DNA of 64,000 nt from the NCBI GenBank assembly GCA_009797885.1, contig WNKP01000017.1, forward strand, positions 1 through 64,000. Direction: 5' to 3'. This document shows positions 38,317-45,606 of this stretch, in pieces. Below the pieces are notes generated by a model. It did not search any database. It had not been told where the DNA came from and worked only from the letters and a program-made list of their open reading frames with translations. Origin of the DNA: Flavobacteriaceae bacterium GF1. GTDB taxonomy: Bacteria > Bacteroidota > Bacteroidia > Flavobacteriales > Flavobacteriaceae. The position numbers and the translations under genes are program-made. The first letter of the stretch is position 1. Each line of letters starts with the position of its first letter.

Positions 38317-38448
38317 CTACGATAATAAAGTAGTCCTAACCAGTATGATTACACCGAACAGAATGGTACTTATCTGTGCAAGCACTATAGCATACAAGAC
38401 GAAATGCACTACTTTTAGCTTCATCTGTTTTTGCAAAACTTTGAACAT
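38317..38448 (-). CDS. 43-residue single-span membrane protein
   Basis: The frame MFKVLQKQMKLKVVHFVLYA continues with a hydrophobic stretch to 'FGVIILVRTTLLS'. A basic N-terminus followed by one membrane span fits a small inner-membrane protein. It lies 36 nt upstream of the barrel gene at 37699 on the same strand. No family is recognised; confidence rests on length, composition and position only. The remaining gap to 38665 shows nothing else. Confidence 0.4.
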   Translation of the reverse strand: MFKVLQKQMKLKVVHFVLYAIVLAQISTILFGVIILVRTTLLS

Positions 38449-38665
38449 GTTTATTGGGATGTGATTTTTTTCACTGCTCCTGTGTATTGGCTTTTGTTCG
38501 GCCCTTAAATATTAGATGGTATATAGGCTGCCCATTAACTAAAATCAGCCCTGAACTTTTTCAAATCCATCCGTCAAGAACGATTTGACAAGAACATTTT
38601 GTTAAACAGGGCAGCCCTATACGCTAACTAAACAAAAAACTAACTACAAACCTTTAAAACTCTCT

Positions 38666-39745
38666 TTATATCTGGGTCCATTTATTGGAGCTCTTTTTAA
38701 ATCGGTACATGCGCAGGAAGTTTATGGTCGGTACGTTCATGCCTCTTTTCGCAAAGGCTCCCATAAGGGTAAGGGTACCATCATTGCCCAAACTCATATT
38801 GTTGAACCCTGATAGATCGGCCCCCATTGTCCTGCCATCGATATCCGCTCCCAGTCGTATCCATGTGTTGGCCCTATTTTGATAGGTTCGGACATACGCG
38901 TACCTTTTTCCTTTATCACTGTTATATGCTGCTATGGCCACAGAATTACCGTTATTGGACAGGCTTATGTTCCATCCTGCGAAATTTCCCGTCGGTTCCC
39001 CAACAATATCCTTCCCTATTTGCACCCAACGTCCCGATACATTTTTATAGACACTTACATAGCCAGATGATGCCCCTCCCTGATGTGCCCCTATTGCCAA
39101 AGTTTTGCCGTTACCGGATAAACTGACGCTTGCCCCGAAATAGTCTTTTGCCGCTTTACCATTGATATCAGCACCTATCTGAATCCATTTTCCTGAATCG
39201 TTTTTGTATACACGTACATGCCCTGAATGTTTGCCATTGCCACTGTTGAGCACAGCTCCAATAGCCACCGTGGTGCCATCGCCGGACAGGTCCACACTAT
39301 AGCCCGAACCATCTCCCTGCGCCTCGCCATCGATATCCCCACCTATTTGCTCCCAAACGCCGGCATTATTTTTATACACCCGTACATGCCCCGAATTTAT
39401 GCCGTTTCGCCCATGGTTGCGCCTGGCTCCAACAGCCACTGTGGTACCATCACCCGACAGGCCCACACTATAGCCCGACCAATCCCTTGCTGCTTCCCCA
39501 TGGATAACATCCCCTATTTGGTTCCAAATGCCGGAGCTGTTTTTGTATACGCCTACGCAACCTGATTTAATACCATCATTATCGCCCTGGTGGTTTCCTA
39601 TGGCCAAGGTCATAACATCATCTGATAAACTCACGCTATAGGCTGACAAGTCAACGAACGGTTTGTTGGCGGTCTCAGCTATTTGGGCCTGGGCATAAAT
39701 GACAGCACTCAATATGAAGGCCATGGACATATATCGCGTGGGCAT
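38666..39745 (-). CDS. Secreted beta-propeller protein lacking a sorting domain
   Basis: A 359-residue protein; signal peptide MPTRYMSMAFILSAVIYAQAQ. Six to seven blades repeat 'SVSLSGDGTTVAIGA...SGHVRVYKN-SG-W-QIG-DI-GEA'. It matches the N-terminal propeller of 29318 but stops after the last blade ('NKWTQI') without any type A or B sorting domain; no such domain is found in the other frames just downstream. It is therefore either periplasmic or a truncated former T9SS cargo. It has an operator copy ~60 nt upstream. Confidence 0.85.
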   Translation of the reverse strand: MPTRYMSMAFILSAVIYAQAQIAETANKPFVDLSAYSVSLSDDVMTLAIGNHQGDNDGIKSGCVGVYKNSSGIWNQIGDVIHGEAARDWSGYSVGLSGDGTTVAVGARRNHGRNGINSGHVRVYKNNAGVWEQIGGDIDGEAQGDGSGYSVDLSGDGTTVAIGAVLNSGNGKHSGHVRVYKNDSGKWIQIGADINGKAAKDYFGASVSLSGNGKTLAIGAHQGGASSGYVSVYKNVSGRWVQIGKDIVGEPTGNFAGWNISLSNNGNSVAIAAYNSDKGKRYAYVRTYQNRANTWIRLGADIDGRTMGADLSGFNNMSLGNDGTLTLMGAFAKRGMNVPTINFLRMYRFKKSSNKWTQI

Positions 39746-39807
39746 TTTTGATTAGGTTTTTATTTCACGGACGAATATTGAACCTATTCCATGCGCAGCC
39801 ATAAAAA

Positions 39808-39834
39808 TGTGTCGAAATCGCTTGAATTGGGGAC
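39808..39834 (-). promoter_or_regulatory. Direct-repeat operator, copy K
   Basis: GTCCC, 18 nt, CACA in gene sense, then TTTTTATGG; 63 nt upstream of the propeller gene start at 39745. Confidence 0.55.
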
Positions 39835-40147
39835 TAAACATTGATTATTGGGGACCAATCTAAATGGGGGTTTTTGAATAACTTATGAAAATTCGTCGGG
39901 TCATCATAGAACGGCCACCCGAACCGTAAAGGGACTAAAAATGCCTTCGCCCGTTGTGGAAAAAGAAAGTTCGGCATATCAAAATTGGAATGACGGCACA
40001 ATATCTACTATTATGGAAGATAAATTGAACAATCGGTGCGTTGCCGCTATAACCATATAAAAAAAGGAAAGGGTAATCACGGCATGGGTACGGTTTCAGA
40101 ATAAAAACCACGCAAGGCATCATATACCGATTCTTGTGTTGATGCCA

Positions 40148-40756
40148 TCAGTTCCACGATGATGAATAATCGCCATCTTTGAACATCTCCCCAAGCCCTT
40201 TGAACTGCTTTAAGCGCAGCACTTCATCTGCATCCATTCCCAACGCATCCATTATTTTCGAAGGGGACCATCCGTTTGTGGACAAAATCTTTACCACCTC
40301 GCTTATTTCCCCGATTTGATGCCGCCCCCGGGCCCTATTGTGCCTAATAGTGGCCACTATACGATCATTATTGGGCAGGTCCAATACGACTACCGGGACT
40401 TTACGTCCCAATCTTTTCAGCAATTCCTTGTTTTTTTTGATAAGTCTCCAGCGATGATAACCGTCTATCAGGGTATAATGCTGTTCCTTCTCCGCACAGA
40501 CCAGTAGGGGCATGGTAATTCCGTGATCGATCAGGGAACGAAGCAACAACCGCTTTTCCGGAGCGGCCATTTTATTGGGATTGTACGAATTGGGCAACAG
40601 GGTATTTATAGGTACCCATAGCACTTGGGAAACCGGTTCTTTGTATTGGCCAAATACGGCTATAATGCTATTTACCAGTTCCATTTTCTTTTCTTCGGGA
40701 ATACCACGGGTTTCCTTTAAAATATCCAAGATGTCCTGTTTTATACTTTTTTTCAT
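40148..40756 (-). CDS. ibrB: ParB-fold protein, IbrB-like
   Basis: From MKKSIKQDILDILKE (40756) the protein has 202 residues; a longer frame to 40954 only overlaps the upstream gene. A ParB/sulfiredoxin-type domain is visible at ~45-135: 'VPINTLLPNSYNPNKM', 'GITMPLLV', and the box 'LIDGYHRWR' (G-x-x-R). A helical DNA-binding-like region follows (~150-200). Its ATG overlaps the stop of the PAPS-reductase-family gene (ATGA), so the two are translationally coupled. This pair matches the IbrA/IbrB arrangement described in E. coli and in mobile elements, where IbrAB affects expression of surface immunoglobulin-binding proteins. It is not a chromosome-partition ParB, as no parA is adjacent. Confidence 0.8.
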   Translation of the reverse strand: MKKSIKQDILDILKETRGIPEEKKMELVNSIIAVFGQYKEPVSQVLWVPINTLLPNSYNPNKMAAPEKRLLLRSLIDHGITMPLLVCAEKEQHYTLIDGYHRWRLIKKNKELLKRLGRKVPVVVLDLPNNDRIVATIRHNRARGRHQIGEISEVVKILSTNGWSPSKIMDALGMDADEVLRLKQFKGLGEMFKDGDYSSSWN

Positions 40757-41934
40757 GATGCGGTCTTTTCCTTGACATATAAGGTTTCGTAGGTTTTCTT
40801 GGTTCTGGTAAAGCCCAGGCTGCGACACCACCAATCGTTTTTGATGATACATTTGCATATCCTTCTCCAGGAGGGGAGTTTCCCTGCATTTTCCAACTTT
40901 AAATTGCCTTGGTCCGGAATGAGGTCGGAAGGAAAGCCGTTGTTTTCCCACCACTTGAGAAAGGTCTCTATTTTACTGGTATAATGAGTCCTCGTAATTT
41001 CCGGCATGGAACGCAATAGGATATACGTATATTTTTTCCATGTGAGTCCCTCTGGCAAGACTACCTTGATCCTACCAAGAACGGCGGTCTTACTGTAAAC
41101 GGCCCCAAAATTGACCCCATGGACCCGGGCCACTACCTTGCTCCAGGTTTCGGGTTCGATTTCGTGAAAATAAGCCAAGCTTTGGCGTTGGTCCTCCCCA
41201 TAGGGTTGACAGATACGCATTTTATGAATGGAGATTCCGCATAGATAAAAATAATCGTACAGTTTATTGTACCGTATTTTTTGCTTGCCCACATACCGCC
41301 ATATATCTTCAGTACGCCAATCATAAATGGGATAGGAAAACACCAAATCTTCCGAAGCTTTGCTCATCCAGTTTTCCCCGCCCCAACCGTTGGCGGTTAC
41401 CGAAAAGAACCGGTTCAGGCTCTCATCGGATCGAATGCCCAACATGCAGGAGCATAGCTCACCATCGGAAAACCAATTGCCCCACTGGTATACAAAATCC
41501 TCGAACTCCATTCCATAGTGGAAAAAGGGGTAATACTCAATATCGGATATTACCTGTGGGTGTTTGGGCATGGGGCGAATCCATCTTTCGGATTCTTGAG
41601 GGTCCCAGCAGCGCCAATGGGGCTGGAACACACTGACCGAATTTCGGAGGTTCAGGGGAAGGCAAATCCAGTGCAGGTTTATTTTTTCCGTGCGGAGTGC
41701 AACCTCCTCAATGTGCCTTATCGTGGTATCGTATTGTCCCTCCAGATCAACGAACAATACATCGAGTGGCAGCCTGTTCTCCAATTCCGCCACCTGTAGG
41801 GCCAAATGCAACATGACCGTACTATCCTTACCTCCACTAAAAGCCAAATACACCTTTGGGAAAATATCAAATATGTCCTGCATACGGTTTAAGGCGGCGT
41901 TAAGCACATCTTCATCCAAATAATTTTTGGGCAT
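40753..41934 (-). CDS. ibrA: PAPS-reductase-family protein with DUF3440, IbrA-like
   Basis: A 393-residue cytoplasmic protein. The N-terminal PP-loop 'VYLAFSGGKDSTVML' (SGGxDS) marks an ATP pyrophosphatase of the PAPS reductase family. 'LFVDLEGQYDTTIRHIE' and a Cys-containing 'GELCSCMLGIRSDES' follow, and the C-terminal half with 'MRICQPYGEDQRQSL' corresponds to DUF3440. The length is close to that of E. coli IbrA. The exact reaction is unknown for the family; adenylation or thiolation of a substrate is inferred from the fold. It is the first gene of the pair with the ParB-fold gene. A long hairpin lies ~200 nt upstream. It stands between the surface-protein array and the metabolic island. 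Confidence 0.85.
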   Translation of the reverse strand: MPKNYLDEDVLNAALNRMQDIFDIFPKVYLAFSGGKDSTVMLHLALQVAELENRLPLDVLFVDLEGQYDTTIRHIEEVALRTEKINLHWICLPLNLRNSVSVFQPHWRCWDPQESERWIRPMPKHPQVISDIEYYPFFHYGMEFEDFVYQWGNWFSDGELCSCMLGIRSDESLNRFFSVTANGWGGENWMSKASEDLVFSYPIYDWRTEDIWRYVGKQKIRYNKLYDYFYLCGISIHKMRICQPYGEDQRQSLAYFHEIEPETWSKVVARVHGVNFGAVYSKTAVLGRIKVVLPEGLTWKKYTYILLRSMPEITRTHYTSKIETFLKWWENNGFPSDLIPDQGNLKLENAGKLPSWRRICKCIIKNDWWCRSLGFTRTKKTYETLYVKEKTAS

Positions 41935-42130
41935 TTTTAAAATTTATTGGTTTATTGAAAAAACGGTGATGCATTTTTTTGTGTCCAAAAACATAGCATG
42001 ACCTTTGGATATTAAAGTCACTTTACTCAGCACTAGATATACCCATAAAAATTGAATAACTACTTCTTAAAGCTTCTTTTGATTTTTGCCATTTAAATCT
42101 TTAATTGTGATACAGCCTTTTTTATGGGAC

Positions 42131-42195
42131 GCTACCCTGCCCTTAGGGACGATGATCGATGAACACTACTAATGCTAACCTAAGGCAGGGTACGG
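42131..42195 (-). other. Long hairpin upstream of ibrA-like gene
   Basis: TACCCTGCCCTTAGG pairs with CCTAAGGCAGGGTA (one bulge) around a ~31-nt loop. It separates the 41-residue protein gene from the ibrA-like gene and could terminate the first or regulate the second. Confidence 0.5.
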
Positions 42196-42335
42196 CCCAA
42201 AAGACTTACTACTATCGACTTTTTTCTTTACCATATGCTCCACCCATAGTCAAGGTCAGGGGTTCTTGCTGCGCTGACAAAGTGGTGCGGCCTCGACCGT
42301 ATATTTGGAAAACCTGAAAAGATAATACCCGCGTA

Positions 42336-42461
42336 TTACATATCTTCAAAAATCCTTATGCCCAGTTTTATCAAAAAGTAAGCTGTAACCGCCAAAAGAA
42401 TCAGGTAAAAAACTATCGCTCTCTGTAAATTCCCCTTGGTATTTTTATTGTCTGCATTCAT
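42336..42461 (-). CDS. 41-residue single-span membrane protein
   Basis: The frame reads MNADNKNTKGNLQRAIVFYL, continues hydrophobic to 'AYFLIKLGIRIFEDM' and stops. A polar N-terminus, one clear membrane span and a short charged tail are visible. An operator-type sequence (copy L) lies ~110 nt upstream in the correct orientation, supporting a real gene. Family unknown. Confidence 0.55.
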   Translation of the reverse strand: MNADNKNTKGNLQRAIVFYLILLAVTAYFLIKLGIRIFEDM

Positions 42462-42569
42462 GAACTAGATATTCTAATTTAAAATCGTATTTGTACCGTA
42501 GCCCAATCCATTTTTTAAAGCTAATCCTGCATCGAAGAAAGGTAATTCGTACATAGGTTTTAAGTAAAA

Positions 42570-42596
42570 AGTGTTGAAACCGATAAAAAATGGGAC
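42570..42596 (-). promoter_or_regulatory. Direct-repeat operator, copy L
   Basis: GTCCC, 18 nt, CACT in gene sense, then TTTTTAC. This is the only copy outside the surface-protein array; the next gene in its direction is the 41-residue membrane protein. Confidence 0.5.
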
Positions 42597-42747
42597 GGAA
42601 AACGAAGGAGCAGGGATATTGCAGAAACGACTTCAATCAAATAAGTGCTTGTTGGGTCTTTTGGAATCATGGCATAAACCTATACACTTTGGAAAACTAT
42701 CCATGCCATTGGCCCAAATATCCATTCCAAGGTCTTTTGATCTGCCC

Positions 42748-42764
42748 AAAATTTGCACTGTAAC
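42748..42764 (+). promoter_or_regulatory. TTTGYAYTGYAAY promoter box, copy 1
   Basis: AAAATTTGCACTGTAAC; the first part resembles TAnnTTTG, and the ATG of the ABM gene lies 16 nt after the box. The same box precedes positions 45494 and 48290. Confidence 0.5.
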
Positions 42765-42779
42765 GAAAAATTAAAAAAT

Positions 42780-43412
42780 ATGAAGAACACACAAAAGGAA
42801 ACCCTCGGGTTATTGGTGACCATGAAAGCGAAACCAGGCAAGGAGCAAGAAGTTAAAGACTTTTTATTGGGCGGTCGCACATTGGTGGACCAAGAGCCCC
42901 AAACAGTATCTTGGTTCGCATTTCAAATAGATGAAAGAACTTTCGGAATATACGACACCTTCGAAGTTGAGGAAGGCAGACAGGCACATTTAACGGGTCC
43001 AGTTGCAAAAGCACTGCTTGCAAATGCCGATGACCTATTGGAAAGATTTGATGCCAAAAAGGATATACGACCAATACATGTGGTCGCCTCAAACCATAAA
43101 CAAGGTATTCATAACAAAGGCCTATTGGTCATTATGAAGGCCAAAGTAGGAAAATCCAAGGCTGTGGAGACCTTTCTTGATAGCGGGAGGCAATTGGTTG
43201 CGGATGAACCTGGAACATTGTCCTGGTACGCCCTTAAATTGGATGACAGCACCTATGCCATATTCGATACTTTTGCAGCAAACACGGGGAGGGATGCGCA
43301 CTTAAAGGGCAAAATAGCCCAATCCCTTATGGAAAAGGCATCTGTTAATTTGGAAAACTTTAAGACATCGGACATACAAAAAATAGATATTTTAGCTGTT
43401 AAACAGCCCTGA
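42780..43412 (+). CDS. Tandem ABM-domain protein (putative monooxygenase)
   Basis: From MKNTQKETLGLLVTMKAKPG the protein has 210 residues; an upstream ATG at 42753 falls in the promoter box. Two copies of an antibiotic-biosynthesis-monooxygenase fold lie end to end: residues ~9-100 ('LLVTMKAKPGKEQEVKDFLL...VSWFAFQIDERTFGIYDTF') and ~115-208 ('LLVIMKAKVGKSKAVETFLD...LSWYALKLDDSTYAIFDTF'). ABM proteins are cofactor-less dimeric oxygenases or quinone/haem-handling enzymes; here both halves could form a pseudo-dimer. A strong hairpin follows, then an AraC regulator. Confidence 0.8.
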   Translation: MKNTQKETLGLLVTMKAKPGKEQEVKDFLLGGRTLVDQEPQTVSWFAFQIDERTFGIYDTFEVEEGRQAHLTGPVAKALLANADDLLERFDAKKDIRPIHVVASNHKQGIHNKGLLVIMKAKVGKSKAVETFLDSGRQLVADEPGTLSWYALKLDDSTYAIFDTFAANTGRDAHLKGKIAQSLMEKASVNLENFKTSDIQKIDILAVKQP

Positions 43413-43418
43413 ACAATA

Positions 43419-43447
43419 GGAAAGGAGCGATTCATTCGCTCCTTTCC
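43419..43447 (+). terminator. Perfect 12-bp hairpin after ABM gene
   Basis: GGAAAGGAGCGA/TCGCTCCTTTCC around TTCAT. No T-tract follows, and the next ATG is 11 nt away, so it may attenuate transcription or translation of the AraC gene rather than fully terminate. Confidence 0.7.
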
Positions 43448-43457
43448 AAACATACTT

Positions 43458-44318
43458 ATGTCCCAAATTATTGATAAACAAAATGGTGGATTAGCCTTTA
43501 GGCTTGAGCAGTTCAATACGCTGAGCCAGTTTGATCAGCTGCAACGAAAAAATTACTACTCCATTATCCTATTATGTGGTAACCGTGTTGAACTATCGGT
43601 GGATTTCTCGGAATACCATCTTGAAGAAAACCAAATGATATGTCTATCGCCCTATCAACCTTTTATGATGACCTCGCAAGAAGAGTGCTCAGGGTATGTA
43701 TTGAATTTCCACCCAGATTTTTTTTGTACCTACAGGCATCAAAATGAAATTGAAACAGAAGGTATTCTTTTTGGGAACTTTCATGCCCTGCCTTTTTTTA
43801 AACTGGTTGAGGAAACCTTGTTTTTTGACCTTATTGGTCTGATGTCCAATGAAATGGATCGAAACTCCATTGCCCAACATGAGGTTTTGGTCGCTTTTTT
43901 GAAGATTTTTCTCATCGGTGCCGTTCGGCAAAAAAGGCAATTTGATAAGGATACGAAATTGAATTATACCAACAGGCAATCGGAGGTTTTACAAAATTTT
44001 ACGGATGCCATAAACAATAATTACACTACAATGCACTCGCCGCATGAATATGCGGACATGCTTTGTATAAGTTCCAAAACTTTGGCCGGAATCGTAAAAA
44101 AATTCTTGAACCAGACCCCTACTTCCTTGATTACCAATAGAATTGTTATAGCGGCCAAGCGTGAACTTTATTTGACCTCAAAGCCCGTAAAACAGATAGC
44201 TGCTTCTTTGGGCTATGATGATGAATTCTATTTCAGCCGTTTTTTTAAAAGGAAAGTTGGCGTCTCACCCGATATATACAGAAAGACCGTTGGTTTTGCC
44301 AAACTGGAAACACTATAG
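43458..44318 (+). CDS. AraC-family transcriptional regulator
   Basis: A 286-residue protein. The N-terminal ~150 residues form a cupin-like sensor ('YYSIILLCGNRVELSVDFSEYHLEENQMICLSPYQPF'). The C-terminal ~100 residues are two helix-turn-helix motifs typical of AraC/XylS ('SPHEYADMLCISSKTLAGIVKKFLNQTPTSLI' and 'KPVKQIAASLGYDDEFYFSRFFKRKVGVSPDIYRK'). It probably controls the ABM gene or the terpenoid genes that follow. The effector is unknown. Confidence 0.92.
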   Translation: MSQIIDKQNGGLAFRLEQFNTLSQFDQLQRKNYYSIILLCGNRVELSVDFSEYHLEENQMICLSPYQPFMMTSQEECSGYVLNFHPDFFCTYRHQNEIETEGILFGNFHALPFFKLVEETLFFDLIGLMSNEMDRNSIAQHEVLVAFLKIFLIGAVRQKRQFDKDTKLNYTNRQSEVLQNFTDAINNNYTTMHSPHEYADMLCISSKTLAGIVKKFLNQTPTSLITNRIVIAAKRELYLTSKPVKQIAASLGYDDEFYFSRFFKRKVGVSPDIYRKTVGFAKLETL

Positions 44319-44508
44319 TCCACTTACCTATGTATTGACATTTCCTTAAGGGGTGTCAACCCGCTATTTTTTTTTGAGCTACATAGTTTAACCTATGTTT
44401 AACAAAGTTTATGAAAATTGACTTTTGTTTACTACTAATTTTAAGCTGTAGAATGATTTCATGCCCCTGAATAGTTCTATACAACCCTAAGCAACTTAAC
44501 CTATAAAA

Positions 44509-45378
44509 ATGGAACAACTTGGAGATACCCTGGCCCGGTCCAAGGCCAAAGTGGATGCGCTATTTAAAAGCGTCCGATTTCCCGACAGCAATAGCCTTGA
44601 ATCCACCAATGAAGCAATGTATTATATGTTGAATCTGGGAGATGGTGGAAAAAGGGTGAGACCTGCCATCGTTTATGCAATTTCCGAAGGATTCAATGGG
44701 AATGAAAAACAAGCCGACGAATTTGCCAAGGCAGTCGAATTCATTCACACCTATACCCTCATCATTGATGATATCCAAGATAATGGAACCATTCGAAGAA
44801 ACGAGCCCACCTGTCATATCAAATACGGATGCGATACTGCAATCTTAGCGGCCTCAAGACTCTTTGAAGAGGGGTTGTACCCGTTTCACCGGTATTGCAG
44901 GAACATAGCCCTTTTTCGAAGATTAAACGATCGGCTGCACAAAGGCCAATGTGCAGATTTGAATTCTGAATCATGGGATAAAAAAATGTACTCTTTACGG
45001 AATTTACAATTTATCCATTCCGGTAAAACAAGCGCCCTCATCCAGATGGCCATTTTAGGTGGGTGCATTTCCAGTCAATTATCCGAACAACAAACCAATA
45101 GATTATTGGCATACGGGAATTATTTAGGTCTTGCCTTTCAGGCGAAAGACGATATCCTAAGCAAAACCTCAAGTGCCGAAATATTGGGCAAGCCTGTGGG
45201 AGAACACGCAGATGAAAACAAGTTGACCTACCCATCCCTTTTTGGCTCTGTTCAAAATGCCCAGATTGAAGCCAATAGGCTATCCGAAGCCGCCATATCC
45301 TGTTTAAAGGAATTTGAAAAAGAAAGTGTTATCGTTTTAGAGCAACTTGCAAAATTTGCCGTCCAGCGAAAACGATAA
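44509..45378 (+). CDS. Polyprenyl synthetase (isoprenyl diphosphate synthase)
   Basis: A 289-residue all-alpha enzyme that condenses isopentenyl diphosphate with an allylic diphosphate. 'GGKRVRP' (46-52) and the first Asp-rich motif DDIQD (87-91) followed by RR and 'PTCH' are intact. The second motif reads KDDILS (213-218), where DDxxD is usual, so the last Asp is replaced by Ser. 'GKPVGEHADENKLTYPSLFG' is normal for short-chain enzymes. A Tyr stands five residues before the first motif, a position that limits chain length, so a C15 or C20 product is plausible. It directly precedes the terpene cyclase fusion and likely supplies its farnesyl diphosphate. Confidence 0.87.
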   Translation: MEQLGDTLARSKAKVDALFKSVRFPDSNSLESTNEAMYYMLNLGDGGKRVRPAIVYAISEGFNGNEKQADEFAKAVEFIHTYTLIIDDIQDNGTIRRNEPTCHIKYGCDTAILAASRLFEEGLYPFHRYCRNIALFRRLNDRLHKGQCADLNSESWDKKMYSLRNLQFIHSGKTSALIQMAILGGCISSQLSEQQTNRLLAYGNYLGLAFQAKDDILSKTSSAEILGKPVGEHADENKLTYPSLFGSVQNAQIEANRLSEAAISCLKEFEKESVIVLEQLAKFAVQRKR

Positions 45379-45461
45379 TAAGACCCTAAAATGACCTGTC
45401 CCATGGAAAATCGTCCATGATTAAGTAAGATATGTCCATTCCGAGGTATTTCGGTTTAACA

Positions 45462-45535
45462 CAGATTTGTATTGCAATGAAAAAATAAGAAAAGATGAAG
45501 ACCAAAAGCATCATTTGTATGAATGATATGCGCTG
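45462..45535 (+). promoter_or_regulatory. TTTGYAYTGYAAY box, copy 2, with 13-codon leader frame
   Basis: TTTGTATTGCAAT at 45466-45478. At the spacing where copies 1 and 3 have a gene start, an ATG (45494) opens a 13-codon frame MKTKSIICMNDMR ending in TGA at 45535. The terpene cyclase starts 71 nt later. The frame may be a leader peptide or a relic of a former gene start. Confidence 0.45.
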
Positions 45536-45606
45536 ACGGACCGATATGTGAATATTGGCCGCTTTTTATCCACCTAAAATCAAGTAAATTTTTTAGCCCC
45601 AAAAAA

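Noticed and set aside
40148-40756. Chromosome or plasmid partition protein ParB
   Set aside because: There is no parA neighbour or parS-like site, and the gene is coupled to a PAPS-reductase-family gene as in IbrAB pairs.
45523-45606. Upstream start for the terpene cyclase fusion
   Set aside because: The additional 28 residues overlap the short leader frame and do not resemble the N-terminus of HAD proteins; ATGs at 45607 and 45613 are better placed.
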